A DNA stretch of 5,768 nucleotides. Origin: an uncultured Collinsella sp. (lineage in GTDB: Bacteria; Actinomycetota; Coriobacteriia; Coriobacteriales; Coriobacteriaceae). A program made the position numbers and the translations under genes. Below are positions 1-5,057 of the stretch, in pieces (the stretch's first letter is position 1; every line of letters starts with the position of its first letter). The notes beneath the pieces are model-generated. The model made no database searches. It had not been told where the DNA came from and saw only the letters and a program-made list of their open reading frames with translations. The stretch lies in assembly GCA_900544235.1 (NCBI GenBank), contig UQUL01000073.1:1-5768 (forward strand), read 5' to 3'.

Positions 1-55
1 GAGCGAGGGCATCGCTCACAACCTTCTCGTAACGAGGCTCATCGAAATTGAACAT
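1..55 (-). CDS. N-terminal fragment of an unidentified protein (runs off the left edge)
   Basis: Reading leftward from an ATG at 55-53, the frame stays open to the window edge and gives 18 residues: MFNFDEPRYEKVVSDALA. The start is supported by AGGAG on the minus strand (bases 66-62), 6 bases before the ATG, and by an AT-rich promoter-like region upstream. The start MFNFDE..Y....DALA reminds me of the N-terminus of SIS-domain phosphosugar isomerases of the AgaS/FrlB type, which are often regulated by neighbouring operators. Eighteen residues cannot establish this, so I give no function. It is transcribed away from the rest of the window and is divergent from the M16 peptidase gene. Confidence 0.6.
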   Translation of the reverse strand, partial: MFNFDEPRYEKVVSDALA

Positions 56-97
56 CCCTTACTCCTAACTCACTTAGATGAACCCTTCATTCATCCC

Positions 98-133
98 ATA
101 ACGTTATAGTACTTTATATAACTAACTATGCAA
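98..133 (-). promoter_or_regulatory. Candidate promoter and operator of the leftward gene
   Basis: This AT-rich block lies 43-78 bases upstream of the leftward ATG. It contains the inverted repeat GTTATA-N8-TATAAC (103-122), overlapped by a perfect 10-base palindrome ATAACGTTAT (98-107), so three GTTAT-type half-sites are packed together. On the minus strand a possible -35 TTGCAT (133-128) is followed after 19 bases by a -10-like TATAAC (108-103); the spacing is longer than ideal. The palindromes lie over the spacer and -10, as expected for a repressor site. The regulator is unknown; GT/AC-ended half-sites would suit a GntR-type protein, which is inference only. Confidence 0.4.
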
Positions 134-893
134 GTATTATTTTGGTTCTGTTCTTTCATCAAGCCCCTTAAAACAACAATCGGCGTTGTTGGACACAGCG
201 TGCAAGTTCATTGAACGATTTAATATGCATCGTCTCTAGTTAAATGACGTCTTATGCAAATACCTTTAATCCGCTTGGGGCCGACGAATCTTTTGACTGT
301 CCGCAGAAGCTTTCCCGGAATTCCCTATGGATAGACGCACCGGCAATCGCTTCGTTATCTGGCTTATTGCGCATTGCCGGGGCGTCTGGAAGAAAGCACA
401 ATCTACCGCGTGGTCAACTAGCGTTTCATCGGAATCGACCGCATCCGCGCCAAATACTAAATCGCAATCGTTGAAACTCGTCCGATCATATGGCGGCAAT
501 TTCTCGCCTTAAAAATGAGCACGAAATAAGGGGGCAGCTGTTTGCAACTTGCTTTATTCGTAAGTGTTTTTACTGAAAAAACAATCACCAACCAAACAGC
601 ACTATTAATTGTTTGGCTCTTTGCTGTACAGCCATCTTTCGTATACGTCTCTCGTCTATCTCTCATCTCACGGTTGGAGACGAAAGGTGTGCGGGAGTGG
701 ATAATTGGACGGCATTTGGACCTGCGACGGATTATTTCATCCGAAAATCCACGCTCATTCGGCGGGCACGCGGGGCCTATGCCCAATCCGCTGGCATCGT
801 CTTCAGTTCGCCGCAGAGCCGTGGCCCCATATGGGTATACTCTCGAGGATTCGACTCGATTCGCCCCCGCTGGGGCGTCAAAGGAGACTGCAT
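134..893. other. Long gene-free stretch upstream of the M16 peptidase gene
   Basis: I found no reading frame here that looks like a real protein. Short open frames exist on both strands between about 244 and 700, but they lack Shine-Dalgarno sites and recognisable motifs. The first part (to about 240) is AT-rich and holds small inverted repeats: AACAAC/GTTGTT (172-190) and GTTCA-T-TGAAC (206-216). The middle holds CCAAACA-N11-TGTTTGG (592-616) and the palindrome GCTGTACAGC (623-632). From about 700 the sequence becomes GC-rich, with small hairpins CGGAT/ATCCG (728-743) and GGGC/GCCC (773-784) and the palindrome CCCATATGGG (826-835). A TATACT at 836-841 could be a -10 element for the peptidase gene, but I see no matching -35. 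The stretch may contain decayed coding remnants that I cannot identify. Confidence 0.5.
862..886 (+). promoter_or_regulatory. Leader hairpin and Shine-Dalgarno site that fix the peptidase start
   Basis: A perfect 6-bp stem CGCCCC/GGGGCG with a CGCT loop (862-877) is followed after 3 bases by AAGGAG (881-886), which lies 7 bases before the ATG at 894. This near-ideal ribosome site is why I place the start at 894 rather than at the in-frame ATG at 705. The hairpin is close enough to the ribosome site to influence initiation, but nothing further supports a regulatory role. Confidence 0.6.
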
Positions 894-3800
894 ATGCCCA
901 CCACCTCAACCGACCCGCGCGCCGCTGCTGCCGCGCTGCTGGTGCCCGGTACCACCTGCCACGGTTTTGCCGTCGAGCGCTGCGAGACCGTGCCCGAGCT
1001 CGACTCGGACGCCTACGTGCTGCGCCACACTGCCTCGGGCGCTCGCCTGCTGTACCTGGCGTGCGACGACGAAAACAAGGCCTTTGCCATTGGCTTTAAG
1101 ACGCCGCCGGCCGATTCCACCGGCGTGTTCCATATTCTTGAGCACTCGGTGCTGTGCGGATCGGCCAAGTTCCCCGTCAAGGAGCCATTTGTCGACCTAA
1201 TCAAGAGCTCCATGCAGACGTTCCTCAACGCCATGACCTACCCCGACAAAACCATCTACCCCGTTGCCACCACCAACGAGCAGGACCTGTACAACCTGAT
1301 GGACGTGTACCTTGACGCGGTGTTCAACCCGGCCATCTATACCAAGCCCACCATTTTTGAGCAGGAGGGCTGGCACTACGAGCTGGACCTGCCAGAGGGC
1401 GCCGAGAGCGAGGGCGACGGCAGCGCCGCCAGCCTGCGCGAGGGCACGCTGCGTTATAACGGCGTGGTGTTCAACGAGATGAAGGGTGCGCTGTCCGACC
1501 CCATGAGCGTGCTGGACGACGCCGTCAACGCCGCGCTCTATCCTGACACCGCCTATGCGCACGAGAGCGGCGGCGACCCGCGCGCGATTCCCGCGCTCAC
1601 CTACGAACAGTTCCTGGACACGCACGCGCGCCACTACAATCCTTCCAACTCCTACATCACGCTCTACGGCGACCTGAACGTGGACCGTGCACTGGCCTTT
1701 TTGGACGAGCGCTATCTGTCGCAGCCGAGTGCCGCGAGCCGCCGCATGGACGCCGCCGTTGCTGCCGGCGAGAACCCGTCCGCGCTGGCGCCCAATCCGC
1801 TGGACGTGCAGACACCCGTGACCTGCGAGTATGAGCGCGTCGAGATGGCCACCACGCCCGAGAACGCCCTGGTGGGCCTGGGCCTTGTACTGGGCAGCGC
1901 GCTCGACCGTATGCGCACGATCGCGGCGGATATCCTGTTCGAGGCACTGCTGGGCTCCAACGAAGCGCCGGTTAAGAAGGCCATTCTGGCCGCCGGCCTG
2001 GGCGGCAACGTGGTGAGCTACACCGCGGCCGAGAGCCTGCAGCCCTACGAGCTCATCATGCTGCAAAACGCGCAGCCCGGCGTAGCGCGCGAACTGCGCC
2101 GCGTGTTCCAGGACGCCTGCCGCGACCTGTGCGAGCACGGCGTTCCACGCGAGCGCCTGGAAGCCATCATCAGCAGCAACGAGTACGACCTGCGCCAGCG
2201 CGACTATGGCATCGCCGACGGCGTGGCCATTGCGTGCGACGCGCTGAGCACGTGGCTCTACGATGACGACGCCGCGACACTGGCGCTCAAGTACGGCCCG
2301 GTGTACGAGGAGCTGCGCGGCGAGCTGGACGGCAGCTACTTTGAGGACCTGCTGCGCGAGCTGGTGCTGGAAAACGACCACATGGCGCTGGTCGAGCTGG
2401 TACCGGTGGACGCTGCCGAGGGTGCGGAGGGTGCCGAAGCTGCCGAGCTGGCTGCCAAGCGCGACGCCATGACCGATGCCGAGCTGGCGGACGTGGTCGA
2501 GCGCACGGCCGTGCTGCGTGCCGCGCAGGAGGCGGAGGACACGCCCGAGGACAAGGCAACGCTGCCGCGCCTCCGCGTATCCGACATTGGCGAGGCGCGC
2601 CCCGAGCCGCCGCTGGTCGTGGATACGACTGCGCCTATTCCCTGCCTGCGCCACGGCATCCCCACCAACCGTCTGGCCTACGCCATGCAGTACTTCGACC
2701 TGAGCTGCGTTGCGTTTGAGGACCTGCCCTATGTGACGCTGCTCTGCCGCCTGCTCAAACAGCTGCCCACACGCGAGCACTCGGCCGAGGAACTCGACAA
2801 CTTGCTCGCCGGCAAGCTGGGCTTTTTGAGCTTTACGACCGAGGTCATGACGCAGCCCGACGTGGACGGCGTGCGCCCCTACCTGCTGGTGAGCGCCGGC
2901 GCCCTGTCCGAAAAGATCGACGCGCTGGCGAGTCTGCCGCGCGAGGTGTGGTCGAGCACGCTGTTGCTCGATGCCGACGCCGACCGCGTGCGCGACGTGC
3001 TTACGCAGATTCGCATTGGGCTTGAGCAGGGCTTTATCAACAACGGACACTCGGCAGCGCTCGGTCGCGCGATGAGCTACAGCTCGCCTTCGGCCGTGGT
3101 GCGCGAGCAGCTTTCGGGCGTGGACTTCTACCTGTTCCTGCGCGATCTGCTCGAGCACTTTGACGAGCGCCTGGACGGCCTGCGTGCCAAGCTTGCCGAG
3201 CTGGCAGGCCGCATCTTTGTGGCCGATGGCTGCATGGCGAGCTTTACCGGCAGCGACGAGGACTTTGACGCGTACTGGGCCGCCGCGGGTAACCTGGGGC
3301 TTGGCGCGGGCAACGGCGCTGGCAGCGGCACGCTCGTGGTACCGGAGCCGCGCGACCGCCACGAGGCCTTTGTCATCCCCAGCGACATCTGCTTTGCGGC
3401 AAGCGCGTGCGACCCGCGTCACCTGGGCATTGACGTGACGGGCGCCTGGGCGGTTGCCGCCAACGCGCTCTCCTACGACTACCTGTGGAACGAGATCCGC
3501 GTGAAGGGCGGTGCGTACGGCTGCGGATTCCGCGCAGCCGGCGAGCGCCAGACGGCGTTCTACACCTACCGCGACCCGGCGGTCGATCCTTCGATTGAGC
3601 GCGTGGCGCGCGCAGGCGAATGGCTCGGCAGCTTTGAGCCCGACGAGGCCGCCTTTGAGGGCTTTATCGTAAGCTGCGTGAGCGGCATGGACGCGCCCGT
3701 GAAGCCGTACGCGCTCACCAAGCGCCGCAACACGACCTACCTGGCTGGACTCGATCCGCATGCCCGCGAGGAGCGCCGCGCCCAGATGCTCGCCGCCACG

Positions 3801-3932
3801 CCAGGTGAGCTGCGCTCGCTCGGCGCCGATGTGACGCGCATCGCAGCCGAGTCGCCAACCTGTGTCTTTGGTGGCCGCGACGTCATCGCCAAGAGCAACG
3901 CCGGCTTTAACGTCATCGACCTGCTGGCCTAA
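894..3932 (+). CDS. M16C (presequence-protease/insulinase-like) zinc metallopeptidase
   Basis: The protein has 1012 residues, a usual length for the PreP/Cym1 branch of family M16, which folds both half-domains of the peptidase clamp into one chain. The inverted zinc site HxxEH is intact as H80-I-L-E83-H84; in the family the two His bind zinc and the Glu is the catalytic base. The third ligand is probably E195 in the conserved segment GVVFNEMKG. Residues near 90-125 (KEPFVDLIKSSMQTFLNAMTYPDKT, in part) are typical of the PreP group. The M16C-associated region occupies roughly 500-730 and contains an acidic, Ala/Glu-rich stretch. In the C-terminal half, WNEIRVKGGAYG supplies the Arg869/Tyr875 pair expected to contact substrate. 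There is no signal peptide or membrane segment, so it should act in the cytoplasm, degrading unstructured peptides; the bacterial substrate is not known. The gene appears monocistronic: a long leader lies in front and a strong terminator starts 6 bases after the stop. An in-frame extension to 705 would add 63 residues without family resemblance. Confidence 0.95.
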   Translation: MPTTSTDPRAAAAALLVPGTTCHGFAVERCETVPELDSDAYVLRHTASGARLLYLACDDENKAFAIGFKTPPADSTGVFHILEHSVLCGSAKFPVKEPFVDLIKSSMQTFLNAMTYPDKTIYPVATTNEQDLYNLMDVYLDAVFNPAIYTKPTIFEQEGWHYELDLPEGAESEGDGSAASLREGTLRYNGVVFNEMKGALSDPMSVLDDAVNAALYPDTAYAHESGGDPRAIPALTYEQFLDTHARHYNPSNSYITLYGDLNVDRALAFLDERYLSQPSAASRRMDAAVAAGENPSALAPNPLDVQTPVTCEYERVEMATTPENALVGLGLVLGSALDRMRTIAADILFEALLGSNEAPVKKAILAAGLGGNVVSYTAAESLQPYELIMLQNAQPGVARELRRVFQDACRDLCEHGVPRERLEAIISSNEYDLRQRDYGIADGVAIACDALSTWLYDDDAATLALKYGPVYEELRGELDGSYFEDLLRELVLENDHMALVELVPVDAAEGAEGAEAAELAAKRDAMTDAELADVVERTAVLRAAQEAEDTPEDKATLPRLRVSDIGEARPEPPLVVDTTAPIPCLRHGIPTNRLAYAMQYFDLSCVAFEDLPYVTLLCRLLKQLPTREHSAEELDNLLAGKLGFLSFTTEVMTQPDVDGVRPYLLVSAGALSEKIDALASLPREVWSSTLLLDADADRVRDVLTQIRIGLEQGFINNGHSAALGRAMSYSSPSAVVREQLSGVDFYLFLRDLLEHFDERLDGLRAKLAELAGRIFVADGCMASFTGSDEDFDAYWAAAGNLGLGAGNGAGSGTLVVPEPRDRHEAFVIPSDICFAASACDPRHLGIDVTGAWAVAANALSYDYLWNEIRVKGGAYGCGFRAAGERQTAFYTYRDPAVDPSIERVARAGEWLGSFEPDEAAFEGFIVSCVSGMDAPVKPYALTKRRNTTYLAGLDPHAREERRAQMLAATPGELRSLGADVTRIAAESPTCVFGGRDVIAKSNAGFNVIDLLA

Positions 3933-3937
3933 CGCAC

Positions 3938-3982
3938 AAAGGTAGATTTTTGGGACATGCCTGAAAATCTACCTTTTCTTTT
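3938..3982 (+). terminator. Rho-independent terminator of the peptidase gene
   Basis: A perfect 13-bp inverted repeat (AAAGGTAGATTTT at 3938-3950 with AAAATCTACCTTT at 3964-3976) encloses a 13-base loop and runs into TTTCTTTT-type sequence ending at 3982. It begins 6 bases after the peptidase stop codon. The stem is AT-rich rather than GC-rich, and its A-rich left arm means it could also work on the minus strand. The loop holds GGGACA, a motif that recurs in other hairpins of this window. Confidence 0.85.
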
Positions 3983-3992
3983 CCGCCGCTTG

Positions 3993-4018
3993 GGCGGGGC
4001 AGCTCAGCCCGTCCCGCC
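3993..4018. repeat. GC-rich hairpin
   Basis: GGCGGG (3993-3998) pairs with CCCGCC (4013-4018); a G-U and a C-G pair extend the stem to 8 bp around a 10-base loop. CCGCC at 3983-3987 could pair with the same left arm instead, giving an alternative fold. It sits between the peptidase terminator and the long inverted repeats and has no U-tract, so I do not call it a terminator. Confidence 0.5.
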
Positions 4019-4023
4019 GGTTT

Positions 4024-4082
4024 CGTCTCAATCTGTAACATCTAGGCGGCAATATCGGCTCCAGATGTTACAGATCGAGACG
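4024..4082. repeat. Long inverted repeat, copy 1 of the TCTCGATCTGTAACA family
   Basis: Two 20-base arms (4024-4043 and 4063-4082) are complementary with one mismatch (A4030 against C4076) around a 19-base centre. The right arm contains TGTTACAGATCGAGA, the same core as in the next repeat. No U-tract follows. An open frame that crosses this and the neighbouring repeats (3957-4265) owes its length to repeat sequence and is not a gene. The most likely nature is a dispersed intergenic palindrome, REP-like; that it is repeated elsewhere in the genome is inference from finding two copies here. Confidence 0.85.
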
Positions 4083-4102
4083 TTTCCGAATGGCGCCGGC
4101 TC

Positions 4103-4165
4103 TTTGTCTCGATCTGTAACAGCTAGGCCCATTTATGCCGAGTTACTGTTACAGATCGAGATAAA
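4103..4165. repeat. Long inverted repeat, copy 2 of the TCTCGATCTGTAACA family
   Basis: Perfect 16-base arms, TCTCGATCTGTAACAG at 4107-4122 and its complement at 4146-4161, enclose a 23-base centre. As RNA, one G-U wobble and three A-U pairs extend the stem to 20 bp (4103-4122 with 4146-4165). The centre starts with CTAGGC, as does the end of the left arm and centre of copy 1 (TCTAGGC), so the similarity goes beyond the arms. Copies 1 and 2 are 20 bases apart. Confidence 0.85.
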
Positions 4166-4195
4166 CCGCCGCAGACACCCGCCCTTCAGCAAAAA

Positions 4196-4227
4196 CCACC
4201 GCAAAGGGGACAGGTGTCTTTGTGTTG
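4196..4227. repeat. REP-like imperfect hairpin, left flank of the hicAB cassette
   Basis: CCACCGCAAAG (4196-4206) can pair imperfectly, with a G-U wobble, with CTTTGTGTTG (4218-4227) around a short centre containing GGGGACAGG. The first ten bases, CCACCGCAAA, reappear on the opposite strand at 4971-4962 beyond hicB, and ACAGG/CCTGT sequence appears there as well. It ends 2 bases before the SOS-box-like promoter of hicAB. Confidence 0.55.
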
Positions 4228-4229
4228 AT

Positions 4230-4266
4230 TCGAACACTTGTTCTATACGTACACATGTTCTATAGT
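4230..4266 (+). promoter_or_regulatory. Promoter with two tandem LexA (SOS) boxes upstream of hicAB
   Basis: TCGAAC-ACTT-GTTCTA (4230-4245) matches the actinobacterial/Gram-positive LexA site TCGAAC-N4-GTTCGA at 11 of 12 fixed positions. Directly after it, ACGTAC-ACAT-GTTCTA (4247-4262) matches 9 of 12. The two are also a direct repeat with a period of 17 bases (CACTTGTTCTATA and CACATGTTCTATA). A promoter overlaps both: -35 TTGTTC (4238-4243), exactly 17 bases, then -10 TATAGT (4261-4266, one change from consensus). LexA bound here would block RNA polymerase and be released after DNA damage. The first gene downstream is hicA, about 60 bases from the -10. Alternatively the site belonged to an SOS gene that has been lost. 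Confidence 0.65.
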
Positions 4267-4291
4267 AGGGATGCTTGCATCGGACTTAAAT

Positions 4292-4312
4292 TGCAACTAG
4301 GATATAGTTGCA
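4292..4312 (+). promoter_or_regulatory. Perfect inverted repeat in the hicAB leader, candidate HicB operator
   Basis: TGCAACTA (4292-4299), a 5-base centre, and TAGTTGCA (4305-4312) form a perfect 8-bp dyad 14 bases before the hicA start codon. HicB antitoxins with a ribbon-helix-helix C-terminus repress their own operon through such dyads, and the HicB encoded here has that domain. TATAGT at 4303-4308 inside the dyad could also serve as a -10 element, but no good -35 lies at the right distance. An RNA hairpin is the alternative reading. Confidence 0.5.
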
Positions 4313-4378
4313 GAATGTGAGGCGGGATGACGCGGACCGATAAACTCATCGCCCAACTACTTAGCTGCCCTTCGACGT

Positions 4379-4400
4379 ATCGGTATACCGATTTTTAAAA
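4379..4400 (+). other. Palindrome plus T5A4 run at the hicA frameshift
   Basis: A perfect 14-base palindrome, ATCGGTATACCGAT (4379-4392), runs straight into T5 (4392-4396) and A4 (4397-4400). In the hicA frame the codons are GAT TTT TAA. A tRNA-Phe on TTT could slip back one base onto TTT and read TTA AAA next, restoring the toxin frame. The palindrome can also fold as a 5-bp stem with a TATA loop followed by U5. The simplest reading is a one-base deletion in a homopolymer. Confidence 0.6.
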
Positions 4401-4403
4401 GTC

Positions 4404-4589
4404 ATGGCTTCATATGGCTTTGAAATGGACAACAAAGGCAAGACATCCGGATCGCGCGTTCGCTTCTACAGGCCATCAGATGGCAGGATGTTCGTAATGC
4501 ACGCGCCACATCCATCTGACGAGTTGACAGCGGGGACCATTCGAAACATCGTTCGATTTCTGCAAGATGTCGGAGGTAGTCATGAGTAA
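4404..4589 (+). CDS. hicA: Surviving 3' reading frame of hicA (61 residues if started internally)
   Basis: This is the C-terminal 61 residues of the broken hicA, beginning MASYGFEMDNKGKTSGSRVR and ending in GGSHE. It contains the beta strands, the HxPHP motif and the last helix of the HicA fold, but lacks the first helix and the residues before it. No Shine-Dalgarno site precedes ATG 4404; the preceding bases are TTTTTAAAAGTC. Translation would depend on reinitiation, because the upstream 23-codon frame ends at 4398, only 5 bases away. An automatic annotation would probably report this frame as a short HicA. I expect the product to be unstable or inactive as a toxin, though the missing helix makes this an inference. 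Confidence 0.45.
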   Translation: MASYGFEMDNKGKTSGSRVRFYRPSDGRMFVMHAPHPSDELTAGTIRNIVRFLQDVGGSHE

Positions 4590-4911
4590 CGTTTTGGCAT
4601 ACAAGGGTTATTTCGCCCCAGTCGAGTTCGATGCCGAACAGCATGTGCTAACAGGCATGGTCACCGGCATTAGGGACGCAATCATATTTGAAGGCTCCAC
4701 GGCTGAAGAAGTGGAGCAATGCTTCCACGACGCCGTCGACGATTACCTTGAGTTTTGTGCCGAGAAGGGCAAGGAACCCGAGCGGGCTTTTAAGGGCTCG
4801 TTCAACGTAAGAACGGGCTCTGAGCTCCACAAGCAAGCAGCGCTGGCAGCGGCAAAGAAGGGTGAGTCACTCAATAAGTTTGTGACTGAAGCAATCGCTG
4901 CGGCGTTATAG
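4582..4911 (+). CDS. hicB: HicB-family antitoxin
   Basis: The protein has 109 residues. The N-terminal part (about 5-60) shows the HicB partial RNase H-like fold: YKGYFAPVEFD, then HVLTGMVTGIRDAIIFEG, then a helix with EEVEQCFHDAVDDYLEFC. A linker KGKEPERAFKG leads into a ribbon-helix-helix DNA-binding domain: strand GSFNVRTG (72-79), helix SELHKQAALAAAKKG, and helix SLNKFVTEAIAAAL. In this family the N-terminal domain masks HicA and the C-terminal domain binds the operon's operator, probably the dyad at 4292-4312. I chose ATG 4582 over the in-frame ATG 4567 because GGAGG (4572-4576) lies 5 bases before it and because homologues start MSNVLAYKGY or similar. The start overlaps the end of hicA (ATGAGTAA), suggesting translational coupling. 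All expected parts are intact, in contrast to hicA. Base composition is less GC-rich than in the flanking long genes. Confidence 0.92.
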   Translation: MSNVLAYKGYFAPVEFDAEQHVLTGMVTGIRDAIIFEGSTAEEVEQCFHDAVDDYLEFCAEKGKEPERAFKGSFNVRTGSELHKQAALAAAKKGESLNKFVTEAIAAAL

Positions 4912-4931
4912 CATTAACGCATAGGCCCAAA

Positions 4932-4971
4932 CAACCACAAAGGGCGCAGTTCACAGGCATATTTGCGGTGG
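4932..4971. repeat. REP-like imperfect hairpin, right flank of the hicAB cassette
   Basis: CAACCACAAA (4932-4941) pairs at 8 of 10 positions with TTTGCGGTGG (4962-4971). The right arm read on the minus strand is CCACCGCAAA, identical to the start of the hairpin at 4196, and the next bases are also similar (AGTAAAGCC against AGCAAAAACC). The two elements therefore bracket hicAB in opposite orientation. It lies 20 bases after the hicB stop and could act as a weak transcript end, though no U-tract follows. Confidence 0.55.
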
Positions 4972-5006
4972 CTTTACTGCCCATATCGCGTTTGCCCAGA
5001 TAAAAG

Positions 5007-5037
5007 CTGCCAAAATAAACCTGTCCCTTTTTGGTAG
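5007..5037. repeat. Hairpin with CCTGTCCC loop before the folate gene
   Basis: CTGCCAAAA (5007-5015) pairs with TTTTGGTAG (5029-5037), one pair being G-U, around a loop containing CCTGTCCC. On the minus strand the loop reads GGGACAGG, the same motif found in the hairpin at 4196-4227 (GGGGACAGG). The right arm ends 10 bases before the ribosome-binding region of the cyclo-ligase gene, so in the transcript it would lie in the leader of that gene. Confidence 0.6.
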
Positions 5038-5057
5038 GTTTGGGAGAGAAGGTTGAG

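Larger units (their letters stand above)
4327..4589 (+). pseudogene. hicA: HicA-family mRNA interferase toxin, frameshifted
   Basis: The ATG at 4327 follows GAGG by 4 bases and opens with MTRTDKLIAQLLSCPSTYRY then TDF, the usual N-terminus of this HicA subfamily (K-L-I..L...P..Y.Y.DF). The frame then stops at TAA 4396-4398. The remainder, LKVMASYGFEMDNKGKTSGS onward, continues in the -1 frame to TAA at 4587-4589. Joining them at the T5 run (4392-4396) gives an 87-residue protein of normal length, so one T seems to be missing. HicA toxins are small dsRBD-fold ribonucleases that cut mRNA and are held inactive by HicB. The HxPHP motif (H-A-PHP) is present. The GSH-type catalytic His of E. coli HicA is replaced by GSR, which I believe is common in this longer subfamily. 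The gene overlaps hicB by 8 bases. It may be a true null allele, a sequencing error in a homopolymer, or a slippage site. Confidence 0.8.

Noticed and set aside
244..540. Short open frames on both strands (for example 244-474, 327-512 and minus 499-266)
   Set aside because: They lack ribosome sites and recognisable motifs. A third plus frame reads plausibly in pieces (IYRVVN, FIGIDRIRAKY) but has stops at 419-421 and 458-460, so I cannot support a gene or a named pseudogene.
820..875. tRNA-like look (CGAG-GATTCGA-CTCG stem-loop followed by GC-rich stem)
   Set aside because: No acceptor pairing, D-arm or anticodon arm can be drawn around it, and the loop does not match a T-loop.
705..893. In-frame 63-codon extension of the peptidase
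   Set aside because: It shows no family similarity, while ATG 894 has AAGGAG at ideal spacing and the protein then has a normal length.
1197..3761. An 854-codon open frame on the minus strand, opposite the peptidase gene
   Set aside because: It mirrors the codon structure of the GC-rich peptidase gene, has no recognisable domain and is Ala/Gly/Val/Arg/His-rich, as expected for an antisense shadow.
4024..4165. CRISPR array from repeated TCTCGATCTGTAACA units
   Set aside because: The units are in opposite orientations forming hairpins, without regular direct repeats and spacers.
3957..4265. 102-codon plus-strand frame downstream of the peptidase
   Set aside because: It starts inside the terminator and is composed of the inverted repeats; no RBS or domain.
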